In this document: positions 23,883 through 35,491 of the stretch, in pieces | How positions within the stretch are numbered: the first letter of the stretch is position 1 | Layout of the letters: each line of letters starts with the position of its first letter | NCBI GenBank assembly: GCA_022497155.1 | Contig: MU385755.1 | Location: 124,001 to 188,000 of the forward strand | Source: Whalleya microplaca | Taxonomy: Eukaryota; Ascomycota; Sordariomycetes; Xylariales; Xylariaceae | Direction: 5' to 3' | Length of the DNA: 64,000 nt | The notes under the pieces: model-generated | What the model saw: only the letters and a program-made list of their open reading frames with translations | The model's database searches: none | What the model was told of the DNA's origin: nothing | Made by a program: the position numbers and the translations under genes

Positions 23883-26014
23883 ATTGACGTATCGCGGTGA
23901 GTGTGAGCTGGTACCCTATGGACATATCAGTGTAGCAGGGTCAATTATACAGAATCTCTGCGTAGCCTCTTAGCCGCAAGGAGCTGTAAGCCTCTTTATA
24001 CCTACATCGAACATCGCAAGCTAAGGCTTCTTGCGCGAGTAGTGCGTATGATACCTGAAGGAAGAAAGCAATCTGGAAGAATTGAGTTACAGCGTAATGC
24101 TCAACGTTCGTCACTACAAATTGTAGTCATTGATGCTTCTCTCTCTGGCAGGTGATCGCTAGAAGACGCGGGTAGTTTCAAATCCAATATCGTAACAAAC
24201 ACCGGCTACAATTTGCAGTGTGCAGCTGCAAAATGACGATCTCTAATAAGGGAATATAGTTGCGAATTGAGGTGCCATGGATGAGGTGCCCCGACTTATT
24301 TAGCTAGGTATAATGCATAATACAGAAGGCTACTTGGTGTATCTGTCGCCCAGGAGATCAAAGGGGGCATGGTATATAGATAGCATATAGATCGTATTAT
24401 TTGGTCTCCGGTTCTAGATAGCAGTAGTCTTATGAGGTTCTGATTCGACATCATGTAAACTTACTGCCTCCAACAACGCAGTTTGAAGATTCGATGGGCT
24501 AAACTACTAGACTGATAGAAGTACTTCGTACATCTTCGTTAGGCATCGATTTTATTGGTAGAGTGTTGAGTTGGGGGTAGGTTTTGGTTATGCGACCAAG
24601 AATGGCCTTGGGAAAACCCTACACCGAAGAGATCACCACTGGGGTAAAATGCCGGGTCACGGCTATATCAGGGTTGTGAGATGACCTTTGATCTATAGAG
24701 AAATCCCCCGGACGGAACGGGGTCTGCCATATTAAAACAGGAATACGATCATTTCAGGGTTCAGACGGATTTGACGTACTTGGATGAAGTGATTGTTACC
24801 AACTCAGACAGTTTAGAACACCATGGAGTTCTTGTAAGATGAATCTACATAGTCTAATTGATAGAATGAGCGAGACAGGACGAAGTAGCTGAATCTGAAC
24901 CCATATTTTTCTACTAATATATATCGATCATGGTCATCACCATCTCATGTGAAACAGAGCACAGCGTGTCTCTTGACTATAACAGCTTGACCCTCGAGAT
25001 GGTGAAAGATTGCGGTGCTGCCAGCTAGACAACGCAAGACGGATAACGAGAGAACCGAAGACTATATAGGCCTTGGTAACCCAATACGCTCCCTCCTGCG
25101 TTCGATAGCTTTATCGATTAAGAGATCCTATGCTTGCTAGGAGAGAGCGCCGAGGCCACGAATAGACAGATAGCTACCCAGCGTGACAACCTCAGATCCA
25201 TGTCCGTGGTCCTAGCCCGCTCGAGTGATAACGTGGTAAAGGTGTCTATTTGGTTATTGTTTGGCGTGTGCTACCTGGGGACCCAGCGCAACCTTGTACT
25301 TCATCTAATAGCTTGATAAAGGATCCAACTCTCTCGTTTCCTTGCAGTTTAGAGGTTGAACCATGGTACCCAGCTGCATAATTCTAGCTTTTGGAACTGT
25401 GACTGTTATTTGTTGGCCATGGAATTGGATCAGGCTTACCTGATTAATCGAATGACAGGGTCTTCAGAGAACATAAAAAGGGGTACCCTAGTATATTTCA
25501 TCATGTTTTATACACAGTGGGCGACTATTCAGTCCCCAAGCCGTTATATTACAGGGTTCTCTCCGAGATTCGTCTCGAACCATCATCATCAATGATCATG
25601 CGCAGGCCACCATCAGTTCCACCTAGTGGAAATCCCATCATGCAACCCCGTTGTCCCTCTAATCGTTGTTGTCCGATCCATACTGTACACATTTTCGCCG
25701 TGTTCCACCGGGCACTCATCAAAGTGGACAGAACCTAAGGTCGCCGCCTAAGCAGGAGACCTGGACTTGCCATCGACGCAAGTGCCGTAAAAGAAAGTCT
25801 ATAGTCATGAGTTTTTATGCAGAACATGACCACCTTGGCAAATATTTGATCGCCTAGTGGTTGGGGGTTAGGCGTGGTAAAATAGGGGGGTTGGCGGTAA
25901 AGGCCATTTCCCCCATCTGCCTAGGGGCCTAGCCTATGTCGTGTATTAGATATGTAGTTGTAGTGGAGAGGAGCCTTTTTGCCAAGCAGACATCGCAGAC
26001 ATTAGCCAACTCTG
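23883..26014. other. Gene-poor region
   Basis: About 2.1 kb with only short frames on both strands and no recognisable protein. Confidence 0.5.
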
Positions 26015-27224
26015 CTAGAAGGGGATGTTGGGAGACGCCTGGGCACCACCCAGAGCCTCCTGTTGCTCTTGTAATTCGTCCCCACTAGACTCAATGGTAA
26101 TCCCAAGGCCAACCTTGGCAGATTGCTAGACACGAAATCGTTAGAAGAACCTCTCAACAACCGCAAGTTCAGGCAAAACTTACAGTATAGTGATCCACGT
26201 CAGCACAGAACGTCATCGTAACTGGCGGAGCTACACGCTTTTCCAGCAAGCAGGCCAATTTACCCTTCGAATCGACCTGAGCTCGGAAAGTCGACATGCG
26301 GAAGTCATATTTCACACCGACGGATGTCACGCCCTCCTTCTGCAGGGAACCTCCCATCAGACCACCGGCACCCGGGGTGACCTGGAGAGTCATATCAACT
26401 CCAGCCTGTACCTTGTCTGACAGCCGCCGCCAGTATGTGGCGTTGAGGGCACCCTGCGCATGCAATTGCGCACCCGCGATCCAGTCATCAGACTTGTATC
26501 TCGCACAGTACGACATAGTAGAATTTGGGGGTTGGTTCAAGGCAGCACGTTGCCAAACAGCTTCGATACCAAGGGCAAGTTTCCGCGTAATAGACTGAAG
26601 ATGGCTGAGAATGTAAATACCGGTCAACCCCCCTTCTAGATATGACGGGTTCAGCATCTTCAAGGAAGAGGTGAAATCGCTGCCCGTATACTCGTGCTCA
26701 ATCGAGGCCATGTCCTGGTCTCCTATCTGGAACTGGCATTTGGAGACGAGGGAAGGGGTCCATCGATAATTGAATCGCGTTGACAGCAACCCATCATTGT
26801 CCATGCTCCCCTGAAGAAAAACCTAGAACCAAGAAAGGCCACATCAGCATACTGCTGCTTGATAAGATGGAGAGAAAACAGGCTATCATGAACCTACCTT
26901 GTTGGTACCAAACAGAGCTGCGAAGGCATAGGGCTTCATGTGCTCGCCCATCGCAAACTGATGCGAGGCCTGGAACAGTGGTGATATGCTCACGATCTTG
27001 GTGACGTCTGCTCTTATACCGGTGTGCATGAAATTAGTGAGGGAGACATCACGCTGGACCTCTTTCGAGATTGTCTCGACTGTGCCGGGGTTCGGCAAGC
27101 CAAGCTTGGCCCGTCGGTCGGAAAAGGCGCTGTATGCATCGGATACGGCATTGGCTATGGGATTGGCAGTCAGGAAGCCTAAGGGCGAGGCCTGTGACGA
27201 CTGCGACTCGAGATTGAGGGCCAT
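26015..27224 (-). CDS. TOM40: Tom40, mitochondrial outer-membrane import channel
   Basis: Beta-barrel pore of the TOM complex through which nearly all mitochondrial precursors pass. Exons 27224-26898, 26822-26184 and 26125-26015 give 358 residues; introns are 75 and 58 nt. Family motifs include [10 protein letters not shown], the [20 protein letters not shown] strand pair, RFNYRW and a C-terminal [10 protein letters not shown] strand close to the beta-signal. The start lies in CCGCCATGG, a near-ideal fungal context, and gives a short hydrophilic N-terminus as usual for the family. The reading frame is open upstream of this ATG but without another ATG. Confidence 0.94.
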
Positions 27225-28474
27225 GGCGGGAAGGTGGGTGAAGTTGAGCTCTATATCAGGGAACACGAGGATGAACTCTGCTCAGTGTGGCGATTGCGAA
27301 AGAAGGCTGGCTAGGTATATTCTTGTCGCAAAAAGTCTAGTCGACACGGCGATGGTGGCAGATGGCGAGGACCCAGTCGTCTTCGAAGATATAGAGCTCC
27401 CGGCTATGGGGTCATAAAATTGCTTAGCTTGGAGAGGTCTCGAGAAGAAAAAAATCATTCTTTGGGCCTTTGCGGTATTCCGTAGTGAGATCAGCATCCC
27501 GGTAGGGCCAAGCCAAGCATGGACCCGGACCCCATCGGGCACGGACCAGGTGTCTGTACCCTCACCTGGACATTGGAAGGTACCTAGGTACCTATTTGAG
27601 CAGCCCGGATCAACCTTTCGCCACTATTGGTTCCGTCGCACATCGGACGCCTGCTTCACCAGACTCCAACCAGTGGCCTTGGCACTACGTAGACAGCTAA
27701 CCTAAGGTGATTCCAATTTTGTCATCCTTGGCCTTTCATACGTTCTCAGATTCTCACTACATAAATCTTGGCGGTTCACTTGAGTCCAGTGTCTCTGATG
27801 CATGTGAACTCCCATCACATCACTACACACACTACTACATACAGAAATACATTCTGACGATTTCGCGATTTCGACCCAAGTACAGAACATTTATTCAGAT
27901 TTCAGAAATCACATGAACCCGCTCACTGGCTGCGCGATTATATCAGCGTGCGCTAGGCCTCTATTTGGAGATTTTTGAAACTAATAAAGGTTAACAACGG
28001 GCCTTTTAGAGGACCTGCATATCCGCTTTTGTACAAGAGCATCTCATCTTTTACAGTCTGTTATATTTCACTGTGATTGGTTTTGTAGAAACCCAATATT
28101 CCAAGGTGATCCCTTTGGTGGTGAAGTTTTACATTCCCTGTGAGGAAGGCTGAAGCAGTCTGGGGCTATTTTCCAGGTTCCCAGGTTCACCATGGATACC
28201 TTACTGTAAGTGCAATGTCCTTACTCGATGGCTGCTTTGTCCTCCTGGCGCCACCTGCATTATGAGCAACTTCAAAGCTCAAAGCTCGGCTACTCGAGGC
28301 TGATGGAAGGAACATTCTGTCCGAACTGTCGCATGATATTTCGGATCAACCAAGCGCTGGCAAGGGTTCTTGCTCTTTAGTTGACTGAGATCTGGCTATC
28401 CTCACCTTTGCACTCACCTTTCTCTCTCTCTTTCTGTTTCTCTCTTCTCATTCCCAGAGTTCACCTTATACATC
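27225..28474. other. Divergent promoter region Tom40 / PFK2
   Basis: About 1.25 kb between two divergent starts, without a supportable gene. A GGTACCTAGGTACCTA repeat lies near 27579 and a CT-rich leader (about 28410-28450) precedes the kinase start. Confidence 0.5.
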
Positions 28475-30347
28475 ATGTTGCCACAGCTTCATTTTGGTGA
28501 TATCTGTTGCCGAGAAGAGCCCGACACTGACTGCGACAGCACTGCCGATATTGCTGCGAATGCGCCTAGATACCGCCGCAAAAGCAGCACTTTTATTGAT
28601 GCCATCCACGATGTTGTCGAGGATGACAATAGAGCTCCCGCCCAACTATACAGTACCATGTCGGGAAGACTCTTCCACTCCGGTCGTATTGCGATTGTCA
28701 TGGTAGGACTTCCAGCTCGAGGCAAGACGTATGTTTCTCTGAACCAACTACCCTTTAAATTGCATTCGGTTACTGACATCCCCGTAGGCATATTGCCGTG
28801 TCAATGGCACGATATCTACAATGGTGTGTTAATCGTCTTTTATGTTACGACACTTTTTCTAATTAGTCCTAGGTTGGGAGTCAAGACACGAATATTCCAC
28901 CTAGGAGACTACCGTCGTGCTACGGTTGGCGAAGGTGGTCATGTACCCGAGGACTATTTTTATCCAAATGCTTCTCCGGCTTCGGTCGTGTTACGGCAGA
29001 AGATTCTTAAAAAGTGCCGTGAGGATATCTATGGCTGGCTCAACCATGAGAATGGCCAGGTTGCAATTTACGATGCCGTCAATCCTACTGCGAGTGGTCG
29101 TCGTTCACTAGCTAAGGAGTTCGCCAAGCATGATGTTCAGGTTCGTTGTTTTCCTGCTCAGTATGCCCGTATTACGTCATTAACAAAGTTACAGACTTTA
29201 TTCCTAGAATCCTATGTCGACGATGACCATCTTCTTCTTGAGAATGCCCGCAATGTAAAAATAAGCTCCCCTGATGTATGTACAGCTTTGTTTCGCGCAC
29301 TTGATATTTAACTAATTGTAGTAGTTCGCCGATATGGATCCTAACGAGGCAGCAAACCTTTACCTCGAGCGCATGGAAACTAAGATTCCTACCTTCGAGA
29401 CTATGAACGAAAAAGAGCTGAACTACATCAAAATGATCAATGCCGGGCAGAAATTTTTCTATAATAACGTGTCATTTAATTATCTCTCACATCGCATCGT
29501 ATTCTATCTGACCAACACTCACATCAAATCTCGAGCCACCTTCTTCGTCCGAGCTGGTGCTGCAACAGAAGAGGAGAGCTCCAAGGCGGACGCGCCGCTG
29601 TCTGAGGAAGGGGTTAAGTATGCCAACGTGATGGCTGAAACGGTAATAAAGCATCGTGAACACGAGCGAGCTTTACTCGTGGCTAAAGACGGGCCTAACA
29701 CACCGTTACGCCCGTTGAGTGTGTGGTGTTCGACCCGCCTTCGCACCCTACAGACAGCCGACGCCTTCAAGGATCGTGGATACAAGGTCCGCCAGCGCAG
29801 CCAGATGTCACAAATCAACCCAGGAGTCTGCGAGAGACTCAGCGAGCGCGCCATCCGCCGGCTCTATCCTGAAGAAGTCGAGAAGCACGAACTCGATCCT
29901 TACCACCACCGGTACCCACGCGCCGAGTCCTACCACGACCTTGCTGTACGGCTCGAACCAATCATCCTAGAACTTGAACGTGAGCAGAACGACCTAGTGA
30001 TCATTGCCCACGAGAGCGTTCTGCGCGTACTATACGCCTACCTTATGCACTGCAGCACTACACACATTCCCAATCTCAAGTTCCCGCGTAATGAGATAAT
30101 TGAGATCATCCCGGCCGCGTATCAAAACGAGGCCAAGCGCATTCACATTCCGGGTCTCGATCCCAAGACCGTTCCTGGTTCGCCCGAGGACATCAAAATC
30201 CCCGTACCAGACAGCGGCTCTGAGACACCGGTACCACTGCCAGGGGGCGGGCTGCCGACACCTGCTATCACGATCGATAAGCCGCCCGAGAAAGTGGTGA
30301 ACACGGCAGCGGAGGCCGTGAGAGACAAGATCACCGATGTGGATTAG
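28475..30347 (+). CDS. 6-phosphofructo-2-kinase with apparently inactive fructose-2,6-bisphosphatase domain
   Basis: Makes fructose 2,6-bisphosphate, the activator of phosphofructokinase-1; cytosolic. Exons 28475-28728, 28788-28823, 28872-29139, 29195-29275 and 29325-30347 give 553 residues. The kinase P-loop is MVGLPARGKTHIA (residues about 76-88), followed by FHLGDYRR and YDAVNPTASGRR. The C-terminal phosphatase (histidine phosphatase fold) should carry Arg-His-Gly; here the motif reads FFVRAGA with Ala290 in place of the phospho-accepting His (codon 29553-29555). The acid/base Glu of the NEIDAGVCE motif is Gln376 (SQINPGVCE). The second histidine (AHESV, His442) remains. Yeast Pfk26 likewise lacks the His, so a kinase-only role is likely. 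The last 60 residues are Pro/Ser-rich. Confidence 0.92.
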
Positions 30348-30836
30348 AACATATATCACATATGATACTGGAACTGGCAAGCATATTTTCTGGCGTCTTA
30401 CGATTGGTGTTAGTGGTCTTGGTGCTTGCTCTGGTTAGAGTTAGGGTTAGCATATTTGTGAATGGATGAATATATGAATTATTATATCTACACGCTACAT
30501 ACCGTTGGTGTAAAAACGTATGTTTCAACTTTGGAAAACCAGCGTGACAGTGTATCAGCATCTACGTGGGGGGGGGGCTCAAGATACAATATTTATCATA
30601 CGAATTTATTCAATGCCCCTGAAGGAGCATAGTACGCTTTTGCAAGATTTTACAAAACAATATCAGCTTCATACATCATATATATCCTGCATGGCATATT
30701 CATGCTGGGCGCGCCAGGTACTATCTAGGTTTTAGCTTAGCACCCACTATATCAAATGACCGTACTCTTCACACATCATGGTATGTATACTTCCTGTTTC
30801 ATGACTTTTTTTTTCTTTCTCTCGTCGAGCTAGGCG
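30348..30836. other. Intergenic region
   Basis: Short gap between the convergent PFK2 and WW-protein 3' ends. Includes a short telomere-like TTAGGG run near 30440 and nine G near 30567-30575. Confidence 0.5.
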
Positions 30837-32198
30837 CTAGAAAAGCATCCCTCCAAGCATCATCCCCCCAAACAGCGGCGCCATCATCGGCAAGCCCATC
30901 GCCCCACCGCCGCCGTACCCGCGCTCCCTCGGACGTCCGTACGGGCCATACGGCCTCCCGAACCTAACCCTAGTACCTCCTGCATCAACATCACCGTCAC
31001 CGTTCCCACCACCACCACCACCACCCCCGGGGAACCCGAACCTGGCGCCGGCGAAATCCGACCTCACGTACCGGGCGCCCTGCTCGGCCTCCTTGACGGG
31101 CGCGGCGGCGGGGCTCGCGTAGACGACCTCGACGGCGCCCGGGCTGAGCCGGCGCACCTCGCGCACGCCCGCGAACGTCGTCCCCGGCGGCTCCAGGTAC
31201 ACCTCGCGGTCGGCGTCGTCGACGCCCAGCAGCTGCGGCGTCCCCGTCGTCATCGCCGCCTGTAGGCCCGCGCGGTACAGGCGGTGCTGCGTCGCCAGCG
31301 CCGCCTCCTCGGCCGCGTGGCGCGAACGTTGGGTACTGCGCTCGAGATGGGTGGTGCCGGTTACGGCATCTTTGATGTGCCGGCCTAGACGCATTGGGCC
31401 GGAGGGCGGTGGGGAGGGAGCGTGCGGGGCGCTGCTTGTGCTGCCGCTGCCGCTGCCACTACCGCTGCCGGTGCTGCTGTTGCTGCCACGCTGACGCTGA
31501 CCCTGGGTTTGTTGGGGAGGAGGGAGCTGCGGGGGCAAGGAGGGGATGGACGGGCGCTGGAGGCGGTGCTCGTCGTAGTTCTCATCGTCGTCGGAGTCCG
31601 AGTCGGAGGTGATCTCGGCGCCCTTGCTCCAGCGGCGGCGCTGGTCCGCCATGCGGGCGCGCGTGCGCTCCTTCGGCGTCAGCGAGGCCAGGTACGCCTC
31701 GTCGTCCATAGGGTGGTGCCAGATGGAGCGGGCCGGCGAGGAGCGCGTGTCCACGAAGAACTGGTGCTTGTGCTCCGCGTCGAAGGAGCGCACCCAGCCG
31801 GGCGGCAGAGGCCGGCGCTCGTCTTCCACTGCGAGGCGGTTAGAGACGCGGGTCAGAAGCCAGCTAGGCCTAGTTAATTCACTGACGGGAAGACCCCCTG
31901 AGGGAAGGAGAAGGGGGAGATGGGGGGTTCTCGAATGTCACTGATGTCTTTCTGGATTTTCTCGAGAAGGGCATATGACTTGAAAACGACACTACGTATG
32001 TGAGTACGCGCAGTCGGGTGACAAGGAGAGCTCTGCGGCAAGGACGCAAGGAAAAGCAGGTCGTTCGCTGGAGGGACTGGTCTGCATACTGCTGCGCCGA
32101 GTATCCGGCGAGATTCCGCGGCTAGGCGAGGGGGAGACGAAGTCGCCGGTGGCTTCGTTGTACGTTGGCGGCATGAGCTTGCCTACGGAATTCGGCAT
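30837..32198 (-). CDS. WW-domain protein with N-terminal PPxY motif and Gly-rich C-terminus
   Basis: Probable adaptor; molecular role unknown. Exon 1 (32198-32090) joins exon 2 (31828-30837) across a 261-nt intron with GTATGC donor and CTAAC...CGCAG acceptor, giving 366 residues. Residues about 10-13 are PPTY, a ligand for WW domains. The WW domain follows the splice junction: LPPGWVRSFDAEHKHQFFVDT, then the second conserved Trp in SIWHHP. An acidic DSDSDDDE stretch, a (GS)n spacer and a C-terminal region with a poly-Gly tract, Arg-Gly repeats and MMAPLFGGMM complete the chain. Exon 2 is markedly GC-rich. The intron is longer than neighbours', so a cryptic exon inside it cannot be excluded. 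Confidence 0.8.
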
Positions 32199-32779
32199 GA
32201 TGTGTATGTGCGATGATGATCGTGGCCGGTAAGGGATAGACTAGATTAGGTAGGCAGTGATGGTGCATTTACCAGTTTTATGAAGACAGTTCAAGCCATC
32301 TAAACCTCGTTGATTTATCGATTGTGAAAGAGGCGTTGGTCTTACCTATGATGATGGGACTGGGCGTCATTAATACATCAGAAAGATGTTAGTTGGATGG
32401 ATGGTGTGAATACGGGAATATAAAAACCCTCGCACTGCTGAGCTGCGGAACTGCTCCTACGCTATGTAGATAGAGTTTAAATCAAAGCGTCATGCCCGCT
32501 CCTTCGACAGGCAACATGTCTCTTATTAGTTCTCTTTATTTTTTATTCCCGCTTCTGGGAGTGCTCTTCAACCTGTGTAATGATGTTCCAGGGCCCCCGT
32601 ATACTCGAAAGCAATAGCTTGCTGTGCGAAATCCTTTGCGGCGAGACCCGCCTCAACTCGCCACGCCCGGAACACCCGACCTCGAACTTTATCATGATAA
32701 TCGTTTATATCGCCAATGACCACGGGTATCTTCCTTTTTTAAATGAACCGAACCAGAACAAACCCCTTTACCGGCAGTA
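32199..32779. other. Intergenic region
   Basis: Promoter of the WW-protein gene and 3' flank of the deubiquitinase. No gene seen. Confidence 0.5.
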
Positions 32780-35491
32780 CTACTGCACTATGCATTCCCT
32801 GTCCTCGGATACGTCCGTCTTCTTGTTGTCTTTGCCTTTCCCCTTATCTAAACGTGTTTTTGATTTCCCCCTCTTCTGTGTAGGAGTCGCGTCTAGGTCT
32901 TTTTCAATTCCGTTCCCGTTCCCATTCCCGTTTCCATTCCCGTTGACGACCTTAGACTCCTCTTCCATGTCTATAGGGGTCGATTCTCGTAGTGGCTCCT
33001 TACTCGGCTTCATTAAGCCACCAAGTCTGTACATTGTCTGACTTATGCGACCCTCGCTAGCCTGGCTTTGCGGTCGGCTTTTACTGCTACCCTTGAATTT
33101 CGCAGCAGCTCGACTTAGCCTCTGTGCCGTAGTCTCTTCTCCAGGTGAGTGTCCTTCGGATATTGCACCGGGACTTGGGACTCCCAAGTCATTCCAACCA
33201 GTGCTGCCTCGCCGGGAGGCGCTGAGGAATCCATCTTCATCTGCGAAGCTGAGGCGTAGAGGCCGCTCTAGTTCGGTTGAGAAGCGGATGCTAGTAGCAG
33301 TCGATGGCTGGACGCTTGAGTTATCGAAGTAACTACTGGGCTGCCGAGAAACTGCAAGAGTATCTTGGCTCTGTGCCGCTGATGTTTCCGCAGTTGCAAG
33401 GTTAAGTGCAGTATCATCGTAAGATGGTGGCTCTGCTCCCGCGCTTCCAGTAGAACTACCCGGTACATGGACAATGGGGACAATCTGATAAAATAACAAG
33501 TATGGCATTTCTTCCTTGAGCGATTCCTTGATATCGTCAATAGGAGATACCCTACTTTCAACTGCGAGATCATCGAACTTGACCCACTGCGCTTCCTCGT
33601 AATCGGGAGGCGGATCGTTGTCGCATCTGCGATTATCAGTGAGAAGCTTCGGTGCTACTCGGCAGAAAGAGACGTAGTGCCCGGAGTGCACCGAGTCTCC
33701 TCGATGGCAGACCACTGACTGAAGCACAAGCTTGTACTCCGCAGCCAGTCCGTTTTCTTCCACATGTCTCTCGTTAGCGATGAAATGGGGTAGCCGTAAG
33801 CTGTCGGGAATATCAATGAACGTGTTCTGGCGTTTCATATTGGCATTCTCGTCCATCATATAGCGTTTCAGACAGATTCCAACAACTGGTCGTTGATCGA
33901 AATGCCATGCAACTTCTTGATCGCTTTCCGGTTCTTTATTATCCGCTGGTGAATGCCAAGCTATGATCCAAGTTAGCGTCCTTCACTCTATGGCGCGTTG
34001 TTAGAGTTCCATACGTATTAGCTTGAAGAACTGCCAAGCAGGTATTGTCACTGCCCTGACAACTGATGCTGTCTTCTTGGCCCTTTGGAACAAACCTGCA
34101 TTGTCCGGTTCGGATGGTTGGCCTTGCTCGTCAAGTACGACTCTCTGGATTATACTTTCTGTCCGACTCCGCAGTGGTCGAACACTTGGGTGAGATCCGA
34201 ACCCTGCTTCATTATCTGCAGACGATTCATGGGAAATAGAGGCTGGAGAATCTTGTGCTACTGTCCACCTCCGCGCTAAATGTGGTAGAGGTGGTTCGTT
34301 CTCGGGTCCAGCACATTCACCCTCGCCGTCCTCAGCGACGACCCGAATAGTACTCTTGTTGGGAATGTTCGGGGAATGGGGCATCATGAGAGTCGGTGCT
34401 GTGTCAGGACGCTCCCCTGTCTTCTTCTCCTCCAAGCTATCCCTCAGAACGTCCACTTGAGAGTTGAAGTATTCTTCTAAGCAGTCCTCTAACCTGATTC
34501 CCTTGCCATCTGGGTCGGGCGGTACGGCAAGATTCAAGAGCCTCTCGTATACGACTTTGTGGTCTGCGTCGTCGTTCTTGCCTTGATGGAACAAGTCGAC
34601 TTGTAAGGGGAGAAGAGGAAGTTGAAGGGTCTCCGTGATGAAAGCGAAGGCTTCGGATGTATCTTGTTGCTCTAGTAATTGAGCTTCCCTCCAACCGCAA
34701 GCGGCTAATGCGTCTTGTATATGCTCTGTCTACTGGTAGTCAGTTTGTTGGCCATTTTGCCATACAGAAAAGGGAGCCGACCTACCATGTCTGCTTCGAT
34801 CAATTTCCCACTCCTGAGCATATTTACCCATAGTCGGAGCAGGGCAGCTAGTTTCCGCTGTTGCTCATCGCGGATATCTCCCTTGAGCATGCACTCAAAT
34901 GATTCTAGCTTCGCAAACATGGCGAAGAGCAAGGCGTCGAGATAGCAGGTTACGTTTCCTCGATTTTCAGCGCCGAGCATGTGGACGGCCGGGTCATAGC
35001 CGATGATGCTACCAGAGAGAGACTTCTGCTGCAGTAGCAGCAGTTCGATTGCCTTGTCGACATCGCCGGAGGAGTATTTTGTGTTGAGCGCATATCGTAC
35101 GTGATCGTCAATCAGACCGTCAAACTCGAGATCGGTGACTCGTTGGCGGACGTCGTCAATCTGTCAAAGATTAGCAATGGGGACATCCCTTGTGTGTTGC
35201 ATCGGGGTAGGTAGTCAGTCGAACCTTGGCTGCTTCCTTCTCTTTCTCCGTCTCAGCATTGGCAGATTGTTTTTTAAATAGAGAAAAGAAGGCCTCAGAG
35301 GATAGAGGACGATGCTGCGTAAACAACGGAGAGGTCAGTAAATGTATACGTTCAGGTGCAGGAAGTGGTCGAGGAAGCGGATGAGGAAGTGGACGAGTTA
35401 CCTTGTGAGCGGGATCAGATGACCTGCCGCGTCGGTGAGTACTCTTCTCGCGGCGGCTCAAGAATTTCTTGGGGAGGCCGGTGGTCTTCAT
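32780..35491 (-). CDS. Ubiquitin carboxyl-terminal hydrolase (UBP/USP, C19 family)
   Basis: Cysteine protease that removes ubiquitin from proteins. Exons 35491-35225, 35160-34786, 34729-34015 and 33960-32780 give 845 residues; three introns of 54-64 nt. The Cys box is ENRGNVTCYLDALLFAMF (catalytic Cys161, oxyanion Asn156-158 region) and QQDTSEAF is the QQD box. The His box is HSGHYVSFCR (His547 region), with WVKFDD downstream; the FKLIPWH segment fits USP fold. A region of about 150 residues rich in Ser/Pro is inserted between boxes (around 300-440). The C-terminus is disordered and has an Asn-Gly repeat encoded by a GGGAAC-type repeat near 32910-32945. The exact UBP subfamily is not resolved. 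Confidence 0.9.

Noticed and set aside
30437..30452. Telomere-like TTAGGG sequence
   Set aside because: Only one full TTAGGG with partial neighbours; too short for an interstitial telomere.
31422..31877. 151-codon plus-strand ORF opposite the WW-domain gene
   Set aside because: Low-complexity Ala/Arg/Gly shadow of the GC-rich WW-protein exon.
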